From NCBI GenBank assembly GCA_020024595.1, contig JAHHTO010000061.1, positions 1 through 13,724 of the forward strand: a stretch of 13,724 nucleotides of DNA, given 5' to 3'. Under the pieces are notes generated by a model that worked only from the letters and a program-made list of their open reading frames with translations, made no database searches and was not told the DNA's origin. This document shows positions 1-6,239 of the stretch, one piece after another. The DNA comes from Schaedlerella sp. Its GTDB lineage: Bacteria; Bacillota; Clostridia; Lachnospirales; Lachnospiraceae. A program made the position numbers and the translations under genes. The first letter of the stretch is position 1; every line of letters begins with the position of its first letter.

Positions 1-404
1 GATACGGACTGGAAAAGGCAATACCCAATATGTCAGAAGAGAAACTGAATCTGCTAGAAGAAATGGCTATTCAGATGAATGATATTGCGGCAAGAGGAAT
101 TATTCCAAAGGAGTTGGATCATAATTTTCACAGATTTATCCTGGAATGCTATGGTAACTATGAAATGACGAATCTAGTTCGTAATATGACAGAGATGTAT
201 GAATCCTTTGATGATGAGATTTATGGTTATTTTAATGATAAGAAGTTTGATTACCAATCCATATTATTGAGAACATTTCCGTATCATTTGGAAATGGTTC
301 AGATGATGAAAGAAAAAAATGTTCAGGGAGCATTAGAAAAGTATGACAATATAATAAAATTAGATTTAGAAATGTATGGAAAGATTGAGTTAGAAAGTAT
401 ATAA
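1..404 (+). CDS. GntR-family transcriptional regulator, FCD domain, 3' part only
   Basis: This is the C-terminal ligand-binding half of a GntR regulator of the FadR/FCD class; the DNA-binding winged helix lies before the window. The frame is open from base 3, so the ATG at 30 is an internal methionine and not the start. It has no convincing ribosome binding site and would leave out the HTH. The protein is all-helical, with the FCD hallmark segment DHNFHRFI followed by a GN pair about nine residues later. A histidine in PYHLEM fits another conserved FCD position. The usual last histidine, in the segment normally like AxxxMxxH, is not visible: the protein reads ALEKYDNII there. Metal binding may therefore be altered, or the pocket may be of the non-metal FadR kind. 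Such regulators usually respond to small organic acids or sugar acids and often control adjacent catabolic genes. The divergent locus downstream carries a matching palindrome at 2881-2890. Family assignment is good; the ligand is unknown. Confidence 0.8.
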   Translation, partial: YGLEKAIPNMSEEKLNLLEEMAIQMNDIAARGIIPKELDHNFHRFILECYGNYEMTNLVRNMTEMYESFDDEIYGYFNDKKFDYQSILLRTFPYHLEMVQMMKEKNVQGALEKYDNIIKLDLEMYGKIELESI

Positions 405-442
405 AGAACACCGGGCTTGGAAATATCCAGACCGGTGTTCTT
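404..442. terminator. Bidirectional hairpin terminator between converging genes
   Basis: An 11-base arm at 404-414 (AAGAACACCGG) is exactly complementary to 432-442 (CCGGTGTTCTT). The loop is 17 bases and can add a short inner stem (TGG/CCA). On the plus strand the hairpin runs into a T-rich tail (TTTTCTTTTC), a good intrinsic terminator for the regulator gene, whose stop codon is at 402-404. On the minus strand it lies 20 bases past the stop of the glycosidase gene and can end that transcript too, though its T-run on that side is short. Confidence 0.85.
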
Positions 443-461
443 TTCTTTTCGTTCCTCAATA

Positions 462-2543
462 TTAAGAAGATGTTCCTTTTTTACATACAATTATTTGCTG
501 AATCGTAAATTGTGGCAGTTTGATAAATGCTTTGTCGCTTTCTTCATTTACTTTCAGAGATATGCTTTCAGGATAGACAAGTTTAGCTTCAGAAATCCTC
601 TTATTAAGTTCCAATGTACCACCACTGATAGGAAATGCATCTCCGTGGAAGGATTTTGGAATCATAGATATTTGATGGATAATATAAGAATCCTCAGTTT
701 CAAAATAAGCGGTTCTGATAATATCAGGTGTATCCGTGTGATTACGTAGCACAGGCACTACATGCTCCATTGCAATCAAGTCGCTGAATAGACTGTGTGG
801 ATGCTGAAAACTTTCAAGAGAGGCCATGGTGAAGAAGTCAAAAGCCATATAATAACAACTTCCTCTCCCAACAGTATTGTGAAGCAGTGCGGGATATCCT
901 AATTCTTTTCCCGGAGGAGGACTCCACCAGTTCACCCAATGTTCAGCATCACAGGCAACACATGGCAGTATAAGCGTGAGAAGAGTTTCTGCAGATTCTG
1001 CACACGTAGTTTCGATAAAATGTTCGCTAATCGGAGGTGTTGTACAGGACAGTAGCCCTGAGAAATTTCTATTGCTTACATTTTTTAAGTATCCTGACCA
1101 TCGATTTGCCTTATACTCAGTATGAATTTTAGCGTTACCTGTACCAAGTAGATCTGCGATAGAGGAAGCGGGTAGCTTTATAGAGTCAGCATTCCATAAT
1201 CCACTTTGTCCAGAACTGATGAGCAATCCGCCATTATTTACATAATTTCTGAGTAGCTCTGCTAAATCTTCTTCAATTACAAATACTTCCGGAAGAAGTA
1301 GTACGTTGAATTGCTTCAGCAACTCTTCAGTAATCGTACGCTCTGGCAAAATCATAAATGGGAGTTTTGCTCGCTCGCACAGCTGCATAGCTCCCAGAAC
1401 AGCATTCTGATGGGGGTTATGTCGTTTCATCCTCAAGATAGCATCCGGGTGAAGAGAAGGGATATTTATGGACATAGATAAATCACTTTGTATGATCCCT
1501 ACACATTTAACGGGGGTACGGTTTGTCAAGTAAGGTTCCATTTTTTCAATTTCTGTAAAAGCAGAGCCTAAAAGACGAGCTTCCTGGAAATCCAAAGTTC
1601 CGTCAATATGTTGGGAACCACTATACATTCCTACACGACAACCTTGTGCCGCTATAGATGATAAATCACAAACATATTCATTGACAGAACTATAGTTATA
1701 AACCTGAGAAGCTTCACCTGGCACCAGAATCGGATAATGTCCAATGGCTGTGTCTCGTGCATAAGCGGAAGAAAACCAGTTATCTTTTAGCAACGGTTCA
1801 GAGAACTGATAGTCCAGCATATCACGGATATCCTGCGGATAATGGCAGGAAAAATTGATGGTAATTGCCAAAGTTGGATCAATTGCTTTAACACGTTTCT
1901 TTAATTCGGCCAGAAACTCTTTTGCATTATTATTTAAAAATTGAACAATATCGGTTTTATGTTCTAGTATTTCCGTATCGGTATCAGGAAGATGATAATG
2001 ATACTGAGCTTCAAATTTATTGCGACAGTTGTCACAATAGCACAGAGATGCACCGAAAATATCCAAGAACAAAGAATCGGGTGCATATCTGGAAACAATT
2101 TCCTCTAACTGCTGGAGACAGTACTCGCGGTATCCTGTCTGATAACAACAAAGACTCCATTTTGCAAATTCATCGTCTCGGATAAGTCCTGAACCGTCAG
2201 GTCGTTTTACACGCCACTGAGGGAACCGTCTTGCAGCTCCTTCATCATATTCAATACAATAATATGCTACAAATTCAATATTCTTTTTCTTTAAAAGATT
2301 GCTGATTTCTTCAATCCAGTCTTTTTTTATTCCTTTATGTTGTTGTGTACCTGAAACACTGCTTGGATAATAACTAACACCCCAGTGATCTTTGCAATAA
2401 ACCATCAGAGAATCAATGTTGGCAGTATCAAAAAATGATTCATATTCGTTAATATCTAGATGGTCAAGCAAAATATCAGGTGGCTGCGGTGAATGATGAT
2501 CGATCAGATAGCAGCGTTTAGTAGAAGTGTATTTTTTACTCAT
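462..2543 (-). CDS. Putative cytoplasmic glycoside hydrolase (GHL6 / beta-galactosidase trimerisation-like)
   Basis: A 693-residue protein resembling hypothetical glycosyl hydrolase family 6 (GHL6) proteins, related to GH42/alpha-amylase-superfamily barrels. The N-terminal barrel (about 8-340) starts with the typical strand RCYLIDHHSP and the KDHWGVSYYP segment (51-60). It carries LFLDIFG (158-164, candidate active-site Asp161) followed by a C-x-C-x2-C cluster (Cys168, 170, 173). A glutamine-amidotransferase-like/GH42 trimerisation-type fold follows at about 345-460 (LLLPEVFVIEEDL, then NNGGLLISSGQSGLW), and the rest is a beta-rich tail. There is no signal peptide, so it should act inside the cell on an imported glycoside or oligosaccharide. 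An in-frame TAA sits two codons before the ATG, so the start cannot be further upstream, and family alignment supports it; the ribosome binding site is unusually distant (see the hairpin at 2552-2575). It diverges from an ABC sugar importer, its probable supplier. The substrate cannot be named from sequence; a non-catalytic role is possible. Confidence 0.72.
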   Translation of the reverse strand: MSKKYTSTKRCYLIDHHSPQPPDILLDHLDINEYESFFDTANIDSLMVYCKDHWGVSYYPSSVSGTQQHKGIKKDWIEEISNLLKKKNIEFVAYYCIEYDEGAARRFPQWRVKRPDGSGLIRDDEFAKWSLCCYQTGYREYCLQQLEEIVSRYAPDSLFLDIFGASLCYCDNCRNKFEAQYHYHLPDTDTEILEHKTDIVQFLNNNAKEFLAELKKRVKAIDPTLAITINFSCHYPQDIRDMLDYQFSEPLLKDNWFSSAYARDTAIGHYPILVPGEASQVYNYSSVNEYVCDLSSIAAQGCRVGMYSGSQHIDGTLDFQEARLLGSAFTEIEKMEPYLTNRTPVKCVGIIQSDLSMSINIPSLHPDAILRMKRHNPHQNAVLGAMQLCERAKLPFMILPERTITEELLKQFNVLLLPEVFVIEEDLAELLRNYVNNGGLLISSGQSGLWNADSIKLPASSIADLLGTGNAKIHTEYKANRWSGYLKNVSNRNFSGLLSCTTPPISEHFIETTCAESAETLLTLILPCVACDAEHWVNWWSPPPGKELGYPALLHNTVGRGSCYYMAFDFFTMASLESFQHPHSLFSDLIAMEHVVPVLRNHTDTPDIIRTAYFETEDSYIIHQISMIPKSFHGDAFPISGGTLELNKRISEAKLVYPESISLKVNEESDKAFIKLPQFTIQQIIVCKKGTSS

Positions 2544-2551
2544 CTTTTATT

Positions 2552-2584
2552 AGGAAAAACGTAAAGTATTTTCCTGGCTCCTTT
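2552..2584 (-). promoter_or_regulatory. Distant Shine-Dalgarno bridged by a 7-bp hairpin
   Basis: Read on the minus strand, the only good Shine-Dalgarno (AAAGGAG, 2584-2578) lies 34 bases before the glycosidase ATG, too far for normal use. Between them, AGGAAAA and TTTTCCT (2552-2558 with 2569-2575) form a perfect 7-bp stem with a 10-base loop. If folded, the apparent spacing becomes about 10 bases, which is ideal. The stem is AU-rich and only modestly stable, so translation could depend on its folding. No nearer Shine-Dalgarno is visible. Confidence 0.45.
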
Positions 2585-2632
2585 CTTAGAAGTAAAAGTA
2601 TATAAACTGGGTATAAGTGAAATATACAATAT

Positions 2633-2651
2633 TCCGCAATATGTTTGCGGA
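2633..2651. repeat. Inverted repeat, 7-bp arms
   Basis: TCCGCAA (2633-2639) and TTGCGGA (2645-2651) are perfect complements around a 5-base loop. It lies in the leader expected for the leftward glycosidase transcript, downstream of its predicted promoter. It may be an operator or an RNA hairpin; no known consensus was recognised. Confidence 0.6.
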
Positions 2652-2666
2652 TCTACCTGTTATACA

Positions 2667-2690
2667 GAACACAAATATTTAGAAGTGTTC
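2667..2690. repeat. Inverted repeat GAACAC/GTGTTC
   Basis: GAACAC (2667-2672) and GTGTTC (2685-2690) are complementary, separated by 12 bases that contain the palindrome AAATATTT. The AT-rich centre and symmetric arms are operator-like. It sits just downstream of the predicted start of the leftward transcript. No binding protein can be named. Confidence 0.5.
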
Positions 2691-2742
2691 ATTAGGTATA
2701 GTGTAGAATTGAAATCAGATAAAGAAAAAGTATAGTATCCTA

Positions 2743-2771
2743 AGAATATAAAATGAAAATATAAATGTCAA
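2743..2771 (-). promoter_or_regulatory. Candidate promoter for the glycosidase gene
   Basis: On the minus strand a perfect -35 TTGACA (2771-2766) is followed 17 bases later by TATTCT (2748-2743), a 4/6 match to the -10 consensus. Transcription would start near 2736, leaving a leader of about 190 bases with two inverted repeats. A TATACT at 2734-2729 is an alternative -10 but has only a poor -35. Confidence 0.5.
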
Positions 2772-2839
2772 TAAGTAACAAAAAAATATTGGATAAATTA
2801 TGAAAAAGTACAAAAATATCAGTAAATATGACAAAATGT

Positions 2840-2873
2840 TTGACAAATAATGTACAAAATGCTAGTGTTATAA
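2840..2873 (+). promoter_or_regulatory. Candidate promoter for the transporter/threonine operon
   Basis: A perfect -35 TTGACA lies at 2840-2845. The -10 is less clear. A 17-base spacer gives TAGTGT (2863-2868) preceded by an extended -10 TG; TGTTAT (2866-2871) or TTATAA (2868-2873) fit with longer spacers. Any of these would start transcription about at, or a few bases before, the palindrome at 2881-2890, consistent with repression by a bound regulator. The leader would be about 120 bases. Confidence 0.55.
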
Positions 2874-2880
2874 CAATAAG

Positions 2881-2915
2881 TGGTCTGACCGGAAATACCT
2901 CACTTAGTGACCGGT
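2881..2915. promoter_or_regulatory. Candidate FCD/GntR operator with downstream half-copy
   Basis: TGGTCTGACC (2881-2890) contains the perfect palindrome GGTC-T-GACC. This agrees with the TGGTnnnACC core bound by FadR/PdhR/LldR-type GntR regulators. GACCGG recurs as a direct repeat at 2887-2892 and 2909-2914, and TCACT-T-AGTGA (2900-2910) is a second palindrome between them. It lies just downstream of the predicted -10. The regulator ending at 404 is of the matching class and is the natural candidate ligand of this site. Seen directly: palindrome and repeat; inferred: who binds. Confidence 0.55.
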
Positions 2916-2947
2916 AGAAAATCAGTTAAAGGAAAAGTGTAATTTGA

Positions 2948-2973
2948 TTAGATTATCAGGTATTATAATCTAA
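2948..2973 (+). repeat. 9-bp leader hairpin before the binding-protein gene
   Basis: TTAGATTAT (2948-2956) and ATAATCTAA (2965-2973) are perfectly complementary with an 8-base loop. The hairpin ends 11 bases before the Shine-Dalgarno sequence of the solute-binding protein gene. It may stabilise the mRNA 5' region, tune translation, or be a protein-binding palindrome at DNA level. Confidence 0.65.
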
Positions 2974-2998
2974 AAGAAAAGGTAAAGGAGAGGAATCA

Positions 2999-4366
2999 AT
3001 GAAAAAGAGAGTTGTAGTCGCTTTGTTGGCAGCCACTATGGTAGTCGGTCTGTTAGCTGGATGTGGAGCATCAAAAAAAGATTCCGGTGCTTCATCAAAA
3101 GGTAGTGGAGAGGCATCACTGCGTTTTATTGATGTCAGCCCAAGCCCTGAGAGACAAAAGTATTATGAAGGTGTATTTGAGAAATACGAGGAAGAGACGG
3201 GGGTATCTGTAGCTTATGAGAGCGTTCCATGGGATGATGCTGCAGATAAACTTACAGTTTTGGGTACATCAGGACAGCTTCCAGATATAATCACGACTCA
3301 TCCAAGTTGGCTTGGTCAGTTTACTGAAGCTGAATGGATTCTGCCGGTAGATGATTATGTAGAAGAGCACAGCGATGAATTTGTAGAAGCAGTAAAAAGC
3401 ATTAACTGGGCTCAGGAGAAAGAAAAATACGGTCATGTATACTCCATTCCGGATGGATTTATGGTAAAAGGTATCTTTTACAGAAAAGACTGGGTAGAGG
3501 AAATTGGCTATAAGATTCCAACAGGTGAGGATTGGACATATGATGCGTATTTTGATTTGATTAAGGCTTTGACAGATAAAGAGCAGAAGCGTTATGGAAA
3601 TTCCTTCCGTGGTGCCAGAGGAGCCTTTGATCCACTGCTTACGTACCTGCAGACATTCTCAGGTGGTTATACTTATGATGAGAAAGGAAATTTTGTATTG
3701 AATACACCGGAATGTGTGGAAGCTCTGGAAAAATGGGGAGAGATTTATAAGGGAGGCTATGTTCCGGAAGATTCTGTTAACTGGGGATTTGTAGAGATGG
3801 TTGATAACTTTACCGGTGGTTTGACAGGTACAGTCTCTAACGATTCTGAAGTTGCAAAGGCATGTGAGGAGAAAATGGATTCATCAGAGTGGGGGGTACT
3901 TCCGATGCCGGTATCTACGGTAGATGGTAAGTTGCTCAATACGGCAGGCAGTCCATATTCCTATACAATTTCCAAGAATTCAAAGTACCCTGAAGAAGCA
4001 CTTGAACTGATCGACTTCCTCGTTCAGCCTGAAAATAACATAGAGTACTGTAAAATAGGAGGACTGATCCCTATTAAAAATGATGTAGGCGATGATGAAA
4101 CTTATGGAGAAGATGGACCTTATGCTCCGTTCTTGGCACAGCTTAATGATCCGAACTTTACAGTACCTCCTACATATGGAGCTTTTAATTATACAGATTT
4201 GCACCAAGACATGTTCCATACAGAACTTCAGAAGTATCTGCTTGGAAAGCAGTCGGCAGAAGATGTATTGAACCATGTCGGGGATGAATTGACAACCAGA
4301 ATGAAACAGTATCTGAAGGATAATGAAGATGCATCAGTTGAGACTCCAAAAACTATTCAGCAATAA
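2999..4366 (+). CDS. ABC transporter extracellular solute-binding lipoprotein (family 1, sugar type)
   Basis: A 455-residue lipoprotein that should capture a sugar or related solute outside the membrane and deliver it to the two permeases downstream. The N-terminus is a lipoprotein signal: MKKR, a hydrophobic stretch, then lipobox LLAGC with the lipidated Cys22. A Ser/Gly/Lys-rich linker (about 23-40) leads into a two-lobed family 1 binding protein. Visible motifs are the YEKYEEETG segment near the start of lobe 1, PDIITTHPSWLGQF, and a tryptophan/aromatic-rich mid region typical of sugar pockets. The length fits the family. The start is certain, with AAAGGAGAGG (2984-2993) ending 5 bases before the ATG. 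It is first in the operon and probably made in excess over the permeases because of the hairpin that follows. The ligand is not predictable; an amino-sugar, oligosaccharide or glyco-amino acid would fit the neighbours. Confidence 0.93.
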   Translation: MKKRVVVALLAATMVVGLLAGCGASKKDSGASSKGSGEASLRFIDVSPSPERQKYYEGVFEKYEEETGVSVAYESVPWDDAADKLTVLGTSGQLPDIITTHPSWLGQFTEAEWILPVDDYVEEHSDEFVEAVKSINWAQEKEKYGHVYSIPDGFMVKGIFYRKDWVEEIGYKIPTGEDWTYDAYFDLIKALTDKEQKRYGNSFRGARGAFDPLLTYLQTFSGGYTYDEKGNFVLNTPECVEALEKWGEIYKGGYVPEDSVNWGFVEMVDNFTGGLTGTVSNDSEVAKACEEKMDSSEWGVLPMPVSTVDGKLLNTAGSPYSYTISKNSKYPEEALELIDFLVQPENNIEYCKIGGLIPIKNDVGDDETYGEDGPYAPFLAQLNDPNFTVPPTYGAFNYTDLHQDMFHTELQKYLLGKQSAEDVLNHVGDELTTRMKQYLKDNEDASVETPKTIQQ

Positions 4367-4396
4367 GAAAAAACAACCGTATTATTAGGAAGATTT

Positions 4397-4441
4397 AAAG
4401 GGGAATTTAATGTAGCCACAGAAGAGCATTAATTCCCCTTT
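4397..4441 (+). terminator. Intercistronic hairpin / partial terminator
   Basis: A long stem pairs 4397-4412 with 4427-4441. The outer 11 bp (AAAGGGGAATT with AATTCCCCTTT) are perfect, or about 15 bp with one bulged T, around a 14-base loop. The T-run after it is short (TTTC), so it is probably a leaky terminator or a 3'-end protector against exonucleases. Such hairpins between binding-protein and permease genes commonly give excess binding protein. Confidence 0.75.
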
Positions 4442-4502
4442 CTACAACATAGAGGTTGATGCATGCCCGGATGGGTGAAAGATGAAGGAGAGTGATACTT
4501 GA

Positions 4503-5387
4503 ATGAAAATGAAAAGAAAAATGGAGCCTTGGTTGTTTTTATTGCCTGTTCTAGTGATTTTACTTCTGCTATTTGGCTATCCGCTTATTAATAGTTTTAT
4601 TATGGCATTTCAGAACTATAAGCTGACGGCTCCAAATGATATCTATTTTAACGGATTAGAAAACTTTAAGAAGCTGTTTGGAGACCCCGATAGCATGATG
4701 ATTTTGAAAAACTCTATTATTTATGTAGTAATTTCCGTTGTCGGGCAATTCTTGTTAGGGCTGATTCTTGCGCTTGCATTGAAAAAGCACTTTAGAGGAA
4801 GAGGACTTTATCAGTCAATTGTATTTCTTCCATGGGCATTTTCTGGATTTGTTGTTGGTCTTATATTCCGCTGGTCATTTAATGGAGAATATGGTGTAGT
4901 CAATAACGTTTTAATGAAGATGGGAATGATAGACAATAATATTGCATGGCTTGGAACCCCAGGATATTCCTTGGCAGTTGTTATTATTGCCATGATATGG
5001 ATGGGAATTCCATTTTTTGCGATTATGATTCTGGCGGCGCTTCAGTCAATCCCGGCGGATGTATATGAAGCTGCTGATGTAGATGGATGCGGAACAGTAC
5101 GTCAGTTTTTTCAAATTACTCTTCCTTATATCAAACCAACATTGATTACGACAGTATTGCTGAGAACTATCTGGATTTTCAACTCTCTCGATCTTGTGGT
5201 TATTATTACAGATGGAGGACCTGCCAACTCTTCACAGACACTTCCGGCATATATGTATTCTAAAGCGTTTGGTTCTTATGATTTTGGATTTGCGGCAGCT
5301 TTGGGTGTAATTCTGATGGTAATACTTGGACTTTATGCTTTGATATTCCTGAAAGTTACGAAATATGATAAGGCAGGTGATTTTTAA
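4503..5387 (+). CDS. ABC sugar transporter permease, MalF/UgpA-like
   Basis: A 294-residue inner-membrane protein with six likely membrane segments: a first hydrophobic helix at about 10-30, others near 70-95, 105-125, 155-180, 205-230 and 262-287. The cytoplasmic EAA loop that docks the ATPase reads EAADVDGCGTVRQFF from residue 189, with the following LPYIKP. This is the sugar-type (MalF/UgpA/LplB) permease signature. It forms a heterodimer with the next gene product and transports what the lipoprotein binds. The Shine-Dalgarno is AAGGAGAG at 4485-4492, 10 bases before the ATG. Several in-frame Met codons (residues 3 and 7) make the exact start slightly uncertain. No ATPase gene lies in the window; Firmicutes often share one MsmX-like ATPase among such importers. 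Confidence 0.93.
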   Translation: MKMKRKMEPWLFLLPVLVILLLLFGYPLINSFIMAFQNYKLTAPNDIYFNGLENFKKLFGDPDSMMILKNSIIYVVISVVGQFLLGLILALALKKHFRGRGLYQSIVFLPWAFSGFVVGLIFRWSFNGEYGVVNNVLMKMGMIDNNIAWLGTPGYSLAVVIIAMIWMGIPFFAIMILAALQSIPADVYEAADVDGCGTVRQFFQITLPYIKPTLITTVLLRTIWIFNSLDLVVIITDGGPANSSQTLPAYMYSKAFGSYDFGFAAALGVILMVILGLYALIFLKVTKYDKAGDF

Positions 5388-6230
5388 ATGAGCAGAAAAA
5401 CGAAAAATGTACTTGGAACTACCGTACGTGTTTTGATTTTACTTTTCTTCTTCCTGCTGGTTGTGCTTCCTATTTACTGGATCGTAGTTACTTCATTTAA
5501 AACTAGCAGAGAAATTCTGGATTTAAATAATATTACCTTTTTTCCGAGAGAATTTACATGGGAGAACTATACAGGTTTGTTTGAACAATTTCATTATGGA
5601 GTCTTATTAAAGAATAGCATGCTTGTATCCGTAACATCAGCGCTGATTGTTACAGTATTTTCTATGCTGGGTGGTTATTCATTGGCACGCTATAAGTTTA
5701 GAGGCAAACAGTCAATTGTTCTTTTTTTCCTAGTAACACAGATGATTCCTGGAATTCTGGTTATTATTCCGTTATATATCATTTTTTCTAAGATCGGGTT
5801 GATTAATACGCATGTAGGATTGTTTATCTATTATGTGACAGTTAATCTTCCATTTTGTGTTATTACAATGAGAAGCTTTTTTGAAAGAATTCCGGTTACG
5901 CTGGAAGAAGCAGCGAGAGTAGATGGATGTTCAAAAATGCAGTCACTCTTTAAAATTGTATTCCCCATTATGTTTCCGGGAATCGTGTCTGTATTTGTAT
6001 TTGGATTTATTGGAGCATGGAATGAATTGATTGCCGGATCTATTTTCATAAGCACACCTGAAATGTGGACGATTCCGGTAGGTTTAAAAACATTGATTGG
6101 TAAGTACAATGTAGAATGGGGACTTTTGATGGCTGGCGGTGTGATGGCATTGCTTCCTACTGCCATTATGTTTGCAGCGATGCAGAAATTTATTGTAGAA
6201 GGTATGACAGCCGGTGCTGTCAAGGAATAG
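5388..6230 (+). CDS. ABC sugar transporter permease, MalG/UgpE-like
   Basis: A 280-residue membrane partner of the preceding permease. Six hydrophobic segments are visible: about 12-32, 75-95, 105-130, 137-160, 195-220 and 245-268. The EAA loop is EEAARVDGCSKMQSLF from residue 173, followed by IVFPIMFPG, the MalG-type form. The start codon abuts the stop of the first permease with no gap, so the two are translationally coupled; AAGGCAGGTGA just upstream serves as ribosome binding site. Length and topology are normal. The next gene follows after 9 bases, so transport and amino-acid enzymes share one transcript. Confidence 0.93.
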   Translation: MSRKTKNVLGTTVRVLILLFFFLLVVLPIYWIVVTSFKTSREILDLNNITFFPREFTWENYTGLFEQFHYGVLLKNSMLVSVTSALIVTVFSMLGGYSLARYKFRGKQSIVLFFLVTQMIPGILVIIPLYIIFSKIGLINTHVGLFIYYVTVNLPFCVITMRSFFERIPVTLEEAARVDGCSKMQSLFKIVFPIMFPGIVSVFVFGFIGAWNELIAGSIFISTPEMWTIPVGLKTLIGKYNVEWGLLMAGGVMALLPTAIMFAAMQKFIVEGMTAGAVKE

Positions 6231-6239
6231 GTGAAATAA

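Larger units (their letters stand above)
2544..2998. other. Divergent intergenic regulatory region (455 bp)
   Basis: This gap separates the glycosidase (leftward) from the solute-binding protein (rightward). No gene is visible in it. It holds a candidate promoter on each strand, one GntR/FCD-type palindrome with a downstream half-copy, and inverted repeats at 2633-2651, 2667-2690 and 2948-2973. The bases from about 2735 to 2870 are very AT-rich. The density of paired elements suggests that both directions are controlled from here. Confidence 0.8.

Noticed and set aside
30..404. A complete 124-residue protein starting at the ATG at 30
   Set aside because: The frame is open to the window edge, no ribosome binding site precedes the ATG, and an FCD domain needs its N-terminal HTH; it is the end of a longer gene.
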